Shown: positions 7,857 through 14,456, numbered from the stretch's first letter. The stretch is 15,048 nucleotides of DNA from an uncultured Prevotella sp. (GCA_900551985.1 URYG01000060.1:1-15048), one strand, 5' to 3'. The notes: generated by a model from the sequence alone, not told the origin. Program-made: numbers and translations.

Positions 7857-8390
7857 ATGAAGATTAAAAACTTGCTATACCTGCTTCTCATAGTCGTAGT
7901 GTTGGCTCTTAGTGTTGTTGTATTGGCAAAAATGCGGTGGGAATATCGGAGAGATCATTCTTATTGGCTAACCGCAGAAATGCAACCTAAGATAAAACTT
8001 CCACAACTTAAGGGTTCTTCTAAACAGGTGAAGATTCGGCCTGATCGGGATTATTGGGGAGTTATACATTTGCCAGCCCAAGATAGTACTTTTAAACTGA
8101 AGTTTAACTATGATTTTGCTGTAAGATTTATAAAGATAGAAGATATAAAAGGAATTCACTGTATGTATGGTACAGTATATTTAAAAGATGAGGTGTTGGA
8201 ATGTTCTGATTCATTATACTATTTTTTTACGCATCAGAATAATGAGTATTATGAGATGAGTAAGATGTCAAAGAGATTGTATTGTACGGTTAAGGCAAAT
8301 CCTTCAAAGCATCCTCGAATCATTGTAGTCTCGTTCCGTGGAAGGTTTAAAGGAGCTGAATTGGCCATCATTCAAGAAGGAAAGAGGTAA
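7857..8390 (+). CDS. Small membrane-anchored protein with BACON-like C-terminal segment
   Basis: I do not recognise a named family for this 177-residue protein. It starts with a short basic tip and one strongly hydrophobic segment (about residues 5-24). Arginine-rich residues (MRWEYRRDH) follow, so it is probably a single-pass anchor with the rest outside the cytoplasm. The remainder looks beta-rich. The end, TVKANPSKHP then a beta strand and AELAIIQEGK (144-176), resembles the last strands of BACON domains, which typically end in v-x-x-N-x-s-x-x-R ... a-x-l-x-i-x-Q-x-G. No catalytic motif is visible. The ATG lies three bases after the C10 protease stop, so translation is likely coupled, and base composition is equally A/T-rich. 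The position is where some C10 and staphopain loci encode a protease inhibitor or accessory protein, but nothing in the sequence proves that role. The start is supported by position and by the signal-anchor. Confidence 0.75.
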   Translation: MKIKNLLYLLLIVVVLALSVVVLAKMRWEYRRDHSYWLTAEMQPKIKLPQLKGSSKQVKIRPDRDYWGVIHLPAQDSTFKLKFNYDFAVRFIKIEDIKGIHCMYGTVYLKDEVLECSDSLYYFFTHQNNEYYEMSKMSKRLYCTVKANPSKHPRIIVVSFRGRFKGAELAIIQEGKR

Positions 8391-8403
8391 ATGTTAGATA
8401 GAA

Positions 8404-8436
8404 GGATGAGAAAGGCACTATTAGTCTTTCTCATCC
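8404..8436. terminator. Bidirectional hairpin between convergent genes
   Basis: GGATGAGAAAG (8404-8414) pairs perfectly with CTTTCTCATCC (8426-8436). Two more pairs extend the stem inward (8415-8416 with 8424-8425), leaving a 7-base loop. It lies exactly between the stop of the 7857-8390 gene and the stop of the convergent dprA. The plus-strand tail (TTAATTTCTT) is moderately T-rich. Confidence 0.75.
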
Positions 8437-8446
8437 CTTAATTTCT

Positions 8447-9577
8447 TCACTTCAGCAGATGATACATTCCTCCTGCCAGGGTGCGGATGATTCCCTTCAT
8501 CTCCAGCGTAAATAGGAGAGAGGTGAGGCGACCGATGTCGATGTTCGATTTCACGCTGATGAGATTAATCTGCAGATCGTTGGTCTTGGAGAGGATTTGG
8601 ACGATGAGCTCCTCTTCGGGCGATAGTTCCGGGAAGAGGCTGCGCTCGATGCCCTGCTGCTTGGCTCGCATCAAGGTGGCGTCATCCTGCCAGCGCATAT
8701 CCTTCACGAAATCCTCGGCACTGGTGATGAGGGTGGCGCCATTGTTGCGTATCAGGTTGTTGCAGCCCTCGCTGTAGTGGTCGCCAATCCTGCCCGGGAA
8801 GGCGAAGACGTCCCTGCCGTAGGATTGCGAAATATCGCAGGTGATGAGACCTCCGCCATGGGCTGCACTCTCTATCAGAATACAGGCATCCGACATTCCC
8901 GCCACAATTCGGTTGCGGCGCACGAAGTTAATCTTATCCGCATTCGTACGGGTAAGGAATTCGGTGAGCAAACCGCCCTGTTCTATCATCTTCGCCGCTG
9001 TTTCCCGGTGCTGACGGGGATAGAGATCATCCAAGCCATGCGCCAGAACGCCCACGGTTTCATAGCCGCTGGCGAGCGCCTGTCGATGCGCCACGATGTC
9101 CACGCCATAAGCCAAACCGCTCATTATCAATACACGAGGAGAGAGCTGCTTTAAATCCGTAATAAAGCGGCGGATAAGGTCTTCGCCGTAAGGAGTGCAG
9201 TGGCGTGTTCCCACGATGTTGATGATGCGCTGCTGGTTGAGGTTGGCGTTGCCTTTGTAGAAGAGCATGAGCGGCGCATCATCGCAATCCTTGAGTCGCT
9301 GCGGGTAGCGTTCATCGTTCATCGTTATCGGTTCGATACCATATCTAATATCGTATTCCAGTTCCTCTTCCGCCCGTTTTCGAGCCTCGTCGCAGTTTTG
9401 GATAGCGTTCACGAGTTTATCCGAGGCATCGGGTAGGATGTCTCTGAGGTTGTTCTTATGCTCAAGGATGAGCGTAGCGGAGCCCACCTTTCTATATAGC
9501 TCCAGCATTCCTGCAAGGCTGAAGTAGTTCAGCCTCGTTAATAGAATAGTATTTAATATTTCCTGTTGGTCACCCAT
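8447..9577 (-). CDS. dprA: DNA-processing protein DprA
   Basis: DprA (Smf) binds incoming single-stranded DNA during natural transformation and loads RecA on it; it also occurs widely in non-competent species. The chosen product is 376 residues. An N-terminal helical segment precedes the Rossmann-like core with IVGTR (121-125), SGLAYGVD (153-160), FVRRNRIVAGMSD (218-230), ESAAHGGGL (236-244), FPGRIGD (260-266) and SEGCNNLIRNNGA (269-281). A C-terminal winged-helix segment follows (LQINLISVKSNIDIGRLTSL onward), as in many DprA proteins. The frame stays open 75 bases further upstream to an ATG at 9652. That extension runs into the direct-repeat DNA and gives a non-homologous hydrophobic leader, so the ATG at 9577 (M-G-D-Q-Q-E) is preferred. 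It is the last of three minus-strand genes and ends at a strong bidirectional hairpin. No clear promoter is seen in the 177-base gap before it. Confidence 0.93.
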   Translation of the reverse strand: MGDQQEILNTILLTRLNYFSLAGMLELYRKVGSATLILEHKNNLRDILPDASDKLVNAIQNCDEARKRAEEELEYDIRYGIEPITMNDERYPQRLKDCDDAPLMLFYKGNANLNQQRIINIVGTRHCTPYGEDLIRRFITDLKQLSPRVLIMSGLAYGVDIVAHRQALASGYETVGVLAHGLDDLYPRQHRETAAKMIEQGGLLTEFLTRTNADKINFVRRNRIVAGMSDACILIESAAHGGGLITCDISQSYGRDVFAFPGRIGDHYSEGCNNLIRNNGATLITSAEDFVKDMRWQDDATLMRAKQQGIERSLFPELSPEEELIVQILSKTNDLQINLISVKSNIDIGRLTSLLFTLEMKGIIRTLAGGMYHLLK

Positions 9578-9639
9578 AATCTTTAAAAAATAATTAGTAA
9601 TAAAAGAAGCAAGCAAGAAGCAAGCTGCAAGCTGCAAGC

Positions 9640-9705
9640 AAGCATCAATCAAGCATCAATCAAGCATCAATCAAGCATCAATCAAGCATCAATCAAGCAG
9701 CAAGC
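9640..9705. repeat. 11-bp tandem array upstream of dprA
   Basis: AAGCATCAATC is repeated five times without error (9640-9694) and a sixth, degenerate unit follows (AAGCAGCAAGC, 9695-9705). Immediately to the left is a related shorter-period stretch built of GCAAGCT units (about 9620-9639). The whole lies in the DUF2851-dprA gap, 27-128 bases upstream of the dprA start on the minus strand. Simple slippage could change the spacing between any upstream promoter and dprA. Confidence 0.9.
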
Positions 9706-9728
9706 CTAGCTCCCTCTTGCCCCCGTTC

Positions 9729-9747
9729 CGAGCGATTCCATCGCTCG
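9729..9747 (-). terminator. Short G/C hairpin after the DUF2851 gene
   Basis: CGAGCGA (9729-9735) pairs perfectly with TCGCTCG (9741-9747) around a 5-base loop, eight bases past the DUF2851 stop. There is no T run after it on the minus strand (GAACGGGGGCAAG), so it may be an RNA-processing or stabilising hairpin rather than a true terminator. Confidence 0.35.
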
Positions 9748-9754
9748 TCCCCCT

Positions 9755-11047
9755 TTATCTCTTCAAGTATTCATACCCAATCCTGCACCTCAGGCATTCC
9801 TTCCTGTCGCAGTATTCCTTCTTCAGCTGGATGAGCGCCTGGCTATCCCCGGCGTTCTCCACCTCTAATCCGCACTGCTGCCACATCCTTACTATGTGGT
9901 TATTCTCGGCCTTCAGCTCCTCCAGGAAATCGAAGGCGCGGTCGCAGTATTTCTCCTCTCCACGGTGCCTGCCGTAGGCAAAGAGAATAGGAACCACGGT
10001 GTTGATGATGAGAAGATTGAGCGAGAAAGGAGAGAGGTGCTTCTCGTTTCTGATGCTCGTGCTGCCGAAGGTATAATGGGTTTCCCAATACTCCGTAACG
10101 CTGGTAGAGAGCACCTTCTTCGCCTCCTTCACCGTAGAAGCCTCCAGCAGCTGGCTGAGCCCCGCACGGCGGTTATAGTAAAGATTCGCAAGCTGCGAGA
10201 TGCGGATATGGGGGAAGTTCTGCGGACGGAGTCTCAGGAATCGCCACAGCTTGTAATCCATCGGCTGCAGCGAGAACTTATGCGAGAGATAGAGATATTC
10301 GTTTCTCAATCTTGCAAAATACCCATCATTCAGGGCGTCTTTCTGATATCTTTCGGGGATGGTGTTCAGCTCCAGCAATCCCGCCTGACCCATGAAGATG
10401 GCCTCTATCTGGAAGAGGTCATCTCTGTGATGATCTACGGCTCTCAGCGGCAGGTTCAGCGCCCACTGCTCGAAGGCGTCTCCATTGATTCCGAAACCAT
10501 AGTTTCTGGCGAGAGTCACGAAGTAGGCGTTCTCCCAGTCGCCGTTGCAGCGGCGCACACGCTCCTCTATCGCCTCCGTCTTCTGCGAGAGGCGCTCGGT
10601 TTGCAGGGCGCTCATCCACGAGTGGACGGTGAGCTTGGTGAGCGATGGAATAATCTGATAACAAGGAGGATACTGGTCGATGGTGAGCAGCTCCTGATAG
10701 TGCTTGAAGACATTCTCGGGGATGTCGAGCTGCATCTGTGTCAGCAGGGCACCCTTGGAGTTTCGGGCTTCCGTATCGATGGTGCCGCAGACGTGCAGGA
10801 TTACGTTGTCGTATCTCTCATCCTTGTCGTGGGCGTGAAGATACCAGTCGCTCGCCTTGTCGTGAATCTCCACGTTGCCCACCCAAAGGGTTCCGGCAAT
10901 CTTGATTTTAGCGTTGAAGAAATCGGACCCTGCATTGCGGTTGTGCAATCCGGGGTCGATGACTTCCACCTGCCTGTGGTCGGTGGTGGAAAGAGGGGAG
11001 AGTGGGAAGAGTTTGTGCTTCCACACGTAGTGAAGTAGTTGCTCCAT
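9755..11047 (-). CDS. DUF2851 family protein
   Basis: The 430-residue product matches my memory of DUF2851, a family of unknown function found mainly in Bacteroidetes. Characteristic stretches are the N-terminal MEQLLHYVWKHKLFPL and the DPGLHNRNAGSDFFNAKI segment, followed by WVGNVEIHDKASDWYLHAHD and YDNVILHVC (to about residue 88). This acidic and histidine-bearing pattern is reminiscent of a nuclease-like fold, but I cannot confirm that. The C terminus contains closely spaced cysteines in CDRKECLRCRIGYEYLK. No signal peptide or membrane segment is evident, so it is probably cytoplasmic. The frame continues upstream to an ATG at 11152, but those 35 residues are encoded by a local direct repeat and look spurious; the M-E-Q-L-L-H start at 11047 is preferred. 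It lies between a thioesterase gene and dprA on the same strand, which makes a shared transcript plausible. Confidence 0.85.
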   Translation of the reverse strand: MEQLLHYVWKHKLFPLSPLSTTDHRQVEVIDPGLHNRNAGSDFFNAKIKIAGTLWVGNVEIHDKASDWYLHAHDKDERYDNVILHVCGTIDTEARNSKGALLTQMQLDIPENVFKHYQELLTIDQYPPCYQIIPSLTKLTVHSWMSALQTERLSQKTEAIEERVRRCNGDWENAYFVTLARNYGFGINGDAFEQWALNLPLRAVDHHRDDLFQIEAIFMGQAGLLELNTIPERYQKDALNDGYFARLRNEYLYLSHKFSLQPMDYKLWRFLRLRPQNFPHIRISQLANLYYNRRAGLSQLLEASTVKEAKKVLSTSVTEYWETHYTFGSTSIRNEKHLSPFSLNLLIINTVVPILFAYGRHRGEEKYCDRAFDFLEELKAENNHIVRMWQQCGLEVENAGDSQALIQLKKEYCDRKECLRCRIGYEYLKR

Positions 11048-11099
11048 ATTGTTTCGGCTTTTATGGTTTATAGGATTGCCTCTTTCGGATCGCAAGTTC

Positions 11100-11147
11100 T
11101 GATGCTTGTCCTTTGATGGATGCAGGCTTGATGCTTGTCCTTGATGG
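11100..11147. repeat. Short direct repeat upstream of the DUF2851 gene
   Basis: A 19-20-base unit (TGATGCTTGTCCTTGATGG) occurs at 11100-11119, with one extra T, and at 11129-11147, separated by nine bases. It falls in the leader of the minus-strand DUF2851 gene and creates the spurious N-terminal extension of its reading frame. Confidence 0.8.
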
Positions 11148-11168
11148 TGCAAGTTTTTTCGCTCGTGT

Positions 11169-11216
11169 GCGGAAGGGGTATTGAAAAATCAGCTGTTAAC
11201 TGTTAACCTGTTAACT
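11169..11216 (+). repeat. GTTAAC-rich dispersed repeat, copy 3
   Basis: The right part (11190-11216) is identical over 27 bases to 5239-5265 beside mod. The left part is recognisable but diverged (6 mismatches over the 27 aligned bases starting at 11169). The orientation is the same as that of the two copies framing the RM cassette. It directly abuts the palindromic element at 11224-11325. Confidence 0.8.
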
Positions 11217-11223
11217 CTCAACT

Positions 11224-11325
11224 TTCGCAAGTAAGCTCCATACGCCCTGAAAGGGCAGAAGCTCCAAGCCCAGGGCTAGGAGCTTTTGGGCCTTCAGCCC
11301 GTACTTGAACCACATGCGAAACTTC
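11224..11325 (-). repeat. Palindromic interspersed element, copy A
   Basis: The minus-strand sequence of this 102-bp segment matches the plus strand of 14503-14593. The first ~47 bases (starting GAAGTTTCGCATGTGG) differ by three C/T changes. The last ~33 bases (ending ACTTGCGAA) are nearly the same, and the middle differs in length. It holds several hairpins: GCCCT-GAA-AGGGC (11244-11256), AGCCC-A-GGGCT (11267-11277), and a GGGC/GCCC pair around 11288-11300. This looks like a REP-like, non-coding interspersed element in the 280-base gap between the thioesterase and DUF2851 genes. Any open frame across it is likely spurious. Confidence 0.85.
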
Positions 11326-11327
11326 TA

Positions 11328-11741
11328 TTAACTATCCCCAAGGTATTTCTCGAATGCCTTGTCGTAATCCTCGCTGTTGCCCAGCTTGCCGTTGATGAGG
11401 CAGACGAGTTCTACGGTTGCCTTGAGGCAGAGCTTCTCGTCGCTGGCACGGAAGATGTCCTGATGGAAAACATATCTCACGCCCTGCTTCTCCAGCCACA
11501 GACGCGAGAAGAATTCATCATCGCATTGCAGCGGAACCTTGTACTGCAGGTTCATTCTCGCCACCACAGCATCCACGCCCTTGTTGTGCATTTCGGCAAA
11601 GCTGAGGCCGCATTCCTTCAGGAAGAGATGGCGGGTATGCTCCATATAGTGCAGATAGTTGGCGTTGTTCACAATGCCCTCAATATCGCACTCATAATCC
11701 CTCACTTCCATCTTTGTCTCGAATATGTATTTGCTCATCAT
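11328..11741 (-). CDS. Acyl-CoA thioesterase, hotdog fold (YbgC/4HBT-like)
   Basis: This is a small cytoplasmic hydrolase that splits acyl-CoA or related thioesters. The 137-residue length is typical of the YbgC/4-hydroxybenzoyl-CoA thioesterase group. The N-terminal motif EVRDYECDIEGIVNNANYL corresponds to the family pattern V-R-x-x-x-x-D-x-x-G-x-V-x-x-x-x-Y, with Asp19 as the expected catalytic residue, followed by the central helix HYMEHTRHLFL. The middle (FHQDIFRASDEKLCLKATVE) fits the central strands of the hotdog sheet. The substrate cannot be told from sequence. Two adjacent ATG codons (11741 and 11738) are possible starts. It is the first gene of the minus-strand run leading to DUF2851 and dprA, and is divergent from dapB. 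From memory, a thioesterase-dprA neighbourhood recurs in Bacteroidales. Confidence 0.88.
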   Translation of the reverse strand: MMSKYIFETKMEVRDYECDIEGIVNNANYLHYMEHTRHLFLKECGLSFAEMHNKGVDAVVARMNLQYKVPLQCDDEFFSRLWLEKQGVRYVFHQDIFRASDEKLCLKATVELVCLINGKLGNSEDYDKAFEKYLGDS

Positions 11742-11788
11742 TTTCTCTTTTTTAGTTACTAAATGAGGCTAAAAGCCCTAAATCACTG

Positions 11789-11796
11789 CAAAAATA
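11789..11796 (-). promoter_or_regulatory. Probable -7 box for the thioesterase operon
   Basis: On the minus strand the sequence reads TATTTTTG, a full TAnnTTTG match, 48 bases before the thioesterase start. No convincing TTTG is seen 19-21 bases upstream; the region is A/T-only. The small hairpin GGCT-AAA-AGCC (11767-11777) would lie in the leader. Confidence 0.5.
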
Positions 11797-11861
11797 ACCA
11801 AATTTTTCTATTTATTATTATAATAACAAAGAATTTTCAAGGTTTTTCGGAGAAAAATATG

Positions 11862-11869
11862 TATTTTTG
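11862..11869 (+). promoter_or_regulatory. Probable -7 box for dapB
   Basis: TATTTTTG fits the Bacteroidetes TAnnTTTG box and is followed by GCAT, a common context for a transcript start a few bases later. The -33 region is poor (T-runs at 11834-11837 and 11843-11847, neither well spaced). The leader to the dapB ATG would be about 180 bases. Confidence 0.5.
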
Positions 11870-11886
11870 CATAAGAAATGCTGCAC

Positions 11887-11939
11887 TCGGCAATTTGAAA
11901 GCAAGCTTTCATTGCGCTCGTTTGCGATTTCTTTGCCGA
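11887..11939 (+). other. Nested inverted repeats in the dapB leader
   Basis: TCGGCAA (11887-11893) can pair with TTGCCGA (11933-11939). Inside lies a perfect inverted repeat TGAAAGCAAGCTTTCA (11896-11911). The element lies downstream of the likely dapB promoter, so it would be in the transcript's untranslated leader. I recall similar 'CTCGGCAA...' segments upstream of other Prevotella genes, so it may be a dispersed element rather than a specific sensor. The rest of the 313-base gap 11742-12054 holds only the two opposed promoters and A/T-rich sequence without a gene. Confidence 0.5.
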
Positions 11940-12054
11940 AATTTTGGTTTGAAAGGGGAAAGTTTGGCCTCACAAAATGCGACGGCAAAGCCTTTCTCAC
12001 GACCAGATAAGAATAAATATCAGTTAGAGTAAAACAAATAAAATTTAGATAAAG

Positions 12055-12816
12055 ATGAAAATTGCTTTGATCGGCTACGGAAAGATGGGACACATGATCG
12101 AGGAGATCGCCCTGCAGCGTGGCCACGAAATCGTATGTAAGATTGACGTGAATAACCCTGAGGATATCGACAGTCCGGAGTTCTGCTCTGCCGATGTTGC
12201 CATCGAGTTTACCAACCCAACTGCCGCTTACGGCAACTATCTGAAGGCATTCTCTCACAATGTGAAGGTGGTTTCAGGTTCTACCGGTTGGATGAAAGAC
12301 CATAAGGAAGACGTGGAGAAACTCTGCGCCGACGGTAAGCAGACTCTCTTCTGGGCGTCTAACTTCAGTATCGGAGTAGCCATCTTCTCTGCCGTAAACC
12401 GCTATCTGGCTAAGATCATGAACGGTTTCCCACAGTATTCTGTATGCATGCAGGAAACCCACCACGTTCACAAGCTTGATGCTCCATCAGGCACAGCCAT
12501 CACCCTTGCCGAGGAAATCATCGACAATATCGACAGAAAGAAGGACTGGAAGCGTGGCGTTACCTACTGGACAGAGGATGGTCATCACGATGAGGGCGAT
12601 GCAAACATCACCGATGAGGATTTAGTCATCAACTGCGTACGCGATGGCGAGGTTCCTGGAATCCACGCCGTGATGTATGATTCTGATGCTGATATGATTA
12701 CCATCGAGCACAGTGCCCACTCACGCAAGGGCTTCGCTCTCGGAGCCGTTCTCGCAGCTGAGTTCACAGCCAACCATTCCGGTTTGCTCACCACATCAGA
12801 TTTGTTTAAGTTCTAA
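12055..12816 (+). CDS. dapB: 4-hydroxy-tetrahydrodipicolinate reductase
   Basis: DapB makes tetrahydrodipicolinate from 4-hydroxy-tetrahydrodipicolinate using NAD(P)H, a committed step to diaminopimelate and lysine in the cytoplasm. The 253-residue protein starts with the dinucleotide-binding loop GYGKMG (7-12). VVSGSTGW (72-79) corresponds to the family's G-T-T-G-[FW] loop. The active-site signature is intact: ETHHVHKLDAPSGTA (134-148), with the catalytic His pair and Lys140. The C-terminal H-S-x-x-R-x-x-F-x-x-G-A-x-x-A-A segment (222-235) is typical. A slightly short length against the ~270-residue E. coli enzyme is usual in Bacteroidetes. The ATG is preceded by an A-rich leader (TTTAGATAAAG). 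The gene is followed in the same direction by lepB after 191 bases filled with repeats. Confidence 0.95.
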   Translation: MKIALIGYGKMGHMIEEIALQRGHEIVCKIDVNNPEDIDSPEFCSADVAIEFTNPTAAYGNYLKAFSHNVKVVSGSTGWMKDHKEDVEKLCADGKQTLFWASNFSIGVAIFSAVNRYLAKIMNGFPQYSVCMQETHHVHKLDAPSGTAITLAEEIIDNIDRKKDWKRGVTYWTEDGHHDEGDANITDEDLVINCVRDGEVPGIHAVMYDSDADMITIEHSAHSRKGFALGAVLAAEFTANHSGLLTTSDLFKF

Positions 12817-12837
12817 TTTTACTGAGCTTTCGTATGT

Positions 12838-12930
12838 GGGAAAGTTAAGGGAAGTTAAGGGAAGTTAGAGGGAAGTTAAGGGACAAATGTCCTACGTTTA
12901 TGCTAGAAGACTATTGTCTCTTAACTTCCC
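12838..12930 (+). repeat. GGGAAGTTAA tandem array with inverted partner, dapB-lepB gap
   Basis: Four units of about 10 bases (GGGAAGTTAA with small changes) run from 12838 to 12882. The last unit GGGAAGTTAAG (12870-12880) is the exact reverse complement of CTTAACTTCCC at 12920-12930. Between them lie two small hairpins, GGACA-AA-TGTCC (12881-12892) and AGAC-TATT-GTCT (about 12908-12919), so the transcript could fold into a three-way junction. The array is preceded by TTTCGTATGTGG (12828-12839), a 12-base match to the start of the palindromic element at 14503-14593. No promoter is evident here. Confidence 0.75.
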
Positions 12931-13007
12931 GAACGACCGTAGGGAGTGATAACTTCTTTAACTTCTGTTAATTCCCCCATCTGCGAAAATTGAAATGAAG
13001 AAAAAAT

Positions 13008-14456
13008 ATGATCGACAAACAGAAACAAAACCTCAATATGAAGGTGCAGTGGGCGAAGTTCGCAGTGGTTCTCGCCCTGTATCTTCTCTTCCTGGTTTGG
13101 GTAGAGAGCTGGCTGGGACTCATCGTGGTTCCATTCATCTTCGACGTCTATATCACCAAGAAGATTCACTGGCAGTGGTGGAAGGATGAAGAAGGCCCAG
13201 TGCGCTTCATCATGAGCTGGGTTGATGCGCTCGTATTCGCCCTCGTGGCAGTATATTTCATCAACCTCTTCTTCTTCCAGAACTACGTGATTCCATCTTC
13301 CTCTCTCGAAAAGAGTCTCCTCACGGGCGACTATCTCTTCGTGAGCAAGGTAAGCTACGGTCCTCGCATCCCTGAAACTCCGCTCACCATGCCGCTCACC
13401 CAGCACACCATGCCGCTGGTCAACGTGAAGAGCTACGTGGAGTGGCCTCACTGGGATTACCGCCGCGTGAAGGGCTTGGGCAACGTGAAGCTCAACGACA
13501 TCGTAGTGTTCAACTATCCTGCCGGCGACACCCTCTGCAACGAGGAGCGCTATCAGGCTAACGATTACTATCAGATGGTTTACTCCATCGGCGACCAGAT
13601 ACTGGAGCAGAACGGCCAGCAGCAGGATGTTCGCGTATTGAACCCTCTGCAGCAGCGCAGCTACTTCGAAAAGGTGTATGCTGCCGGACGCAACTACATC
13701 GCCAGCATGCCGGGCGAATATGGCGACATCATCAGCCGTCCTACCGACCGCCGCGAGAACTACGTGAAGCGCTGCGTAGGTTTGCCGGGACAGACCCTGC
13801 AGATCAAGAACCGCATCGTTTACCTGAACGGCAAGGCGAACAAGGAGCCTGATAATGTGCAATATACCTACAAGATGAAGCTCAAGGGCGAGTTTCCTAT
13901 CGACCTGGCTGATGAGCTGGGAATCACCAACGAAGACCTCCTGATGTACAATCAGAGCGGCGTGATTCCTCTCACCAAGAAGGCTTACTTGGCGCTGAAG
14001 GCGAACAAGAACCTCGTGGAGAGCATCTCCATCAATACCGATGCAAGATACGGCGACCTGTATCCGCTCAACGCCTATACCGGCTGGACATGCGATAACT
14101 ACGGTCCGGTATGGATTCCGAAGAAGGGCAAGAGCATTGCCCTGACGCTGAAGAATCTGCCGGTTTACGAGCGTTGCATCAAGGTTTACGAGGGCAACGA
14201 CCTGAAGGTAGATAGCCAGGGCAACATCTTCATCAATGGCAAGCTGGCGAAGAGCTACACCTTCAAGCTCGACTATTACTGGATGATGGGCGACAACCGC
14301 CACAACTCAGCCGACAGCCGCTACTGGGGCTTCGTGCCAGAGGATCACATCGTGGGCAAGCCTATCTTCATCTGGTGGAGTCACAGTCCTGATCATCCGG
14401 GCTTCTCAGGCATCCGCTGGAACCGCCTGTTCAACTTCGTAGATAATATCAAGTAA
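13008..14456 (+). CDS. lepB: Signal peptidase I (LepB), enlarged Bacteroidetes form
   Basis: LepB is the inner-membrane serine protease that removes signal peptides from exported proteins on the periplasmic face. The product has 482 residues. Two N-terminal hydrophobic segments (about 17-48 and 69-92) anchor it. Catalytic residues are present: Ser99 in VIPSSSLEKSL (Leu replaces the usual Met after the serine) and Lys254 in YVKRCVGLPG. Box E is complete, GDNRHNSADSRYWG (428-441), followed by IVGK. The Ser-to-Lys spacing is 155 residues, against about 55 in the E. coli enzyme. There is a second expansion before box E. The ATG at 13008 gives the full anchor; an in-frame ATG at 13038 (M-K-V-Q-W) is a possible alternative. 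The gene lies in a dapB-lepB-S26 row on one strand. Its last codons take part in a 23-bp tandem repeat. Confidence 0.95.
   Translation: MIDKQKQNLNMKVQWAKFAVVLALYLLFLVWVESWLGLIVVPFIFDVYITKKIHWQWWKDEEGPVRFIMSWVDALVFALVAVYFINLFFFQNYVIPSSSLEKSLLTGDYLFVSKVSYGPRIPETPLTMPLTQHTMPLVNVKSYVEWPHWDYRRVKGLGNVKLNDIVVFNYPAGDTLCNEERYQANDYYQMVYSIGDQILEQNGQQQDVRVLNPLQQRSYFEKVYAAGRNYIASMPGEYGDIISRPTDRRENYVKRCVGLPGQTLQIKNRIVYLNGKANKEPDNVQYTYKMKLKGEFPIDLADELGITNEDLLMYNQSGVIPLTKKAYLALKANKNLVESISINTDARYGDLYPLNAYTGWTCDNYGPVWIPKKGKSIALTLKNLPVYERCIKVYEGNDLKVDSQGNIFINGKLAKSYTFKLDYYWMMGDNRHNSADSRYWGFVPEDHIVGKPIFIWWSHSPDHPGFSGIRWNRLFNFVDNIK

Noticed and set aside
7857..8390. Staphostatin-type protease inhibitor
   Set aside because: Position fits an inhibitor, but I see no convincing staphostatin or Spi sequence pattern; only the beta-rich BACON-like tail is supportable.
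9578..9652. Extended DprA start with a hydrophobic leader
   Set aside because: DprA is cytoplasmic, and the extension is encoded partly by repeat-rich DNA; the family begins near the ATG at 9577.
9640..9705. Possible CRISPR array
   Set aside because: The repeats are contiguous 11-bp units without spacers, and no cas genes are present.
9896..11038. Long open frame (380 codons) on the plus strand
   Set aside because: It is antisense to the DUF2851 gene, whose conserved segments are intact on the other strand; it looks like a shadow of G/C-rich codons.
11286..11762. Open frame of 158 codons on the plus strand over the thioesterase gene
   Set aside because: It is antisense to a well-supported hotdog thioesterase and begins inside the interspersed element.
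11870..12054. Lysine riboswitch before dapB
   Set aside because: The leader is short and A/T-rich with two simple inverted repeats; the multi-helix junction and conserved core of the lysine riboswitch are not apparent.
12921..14303. Long open frame (460 codons) on the minus strand
   Set aside because: It lies wholly antisense to lepB, which has complete catalytic motifs. The antisense protein is a low-complexity V/L/H/A mix with no recognisable domain.
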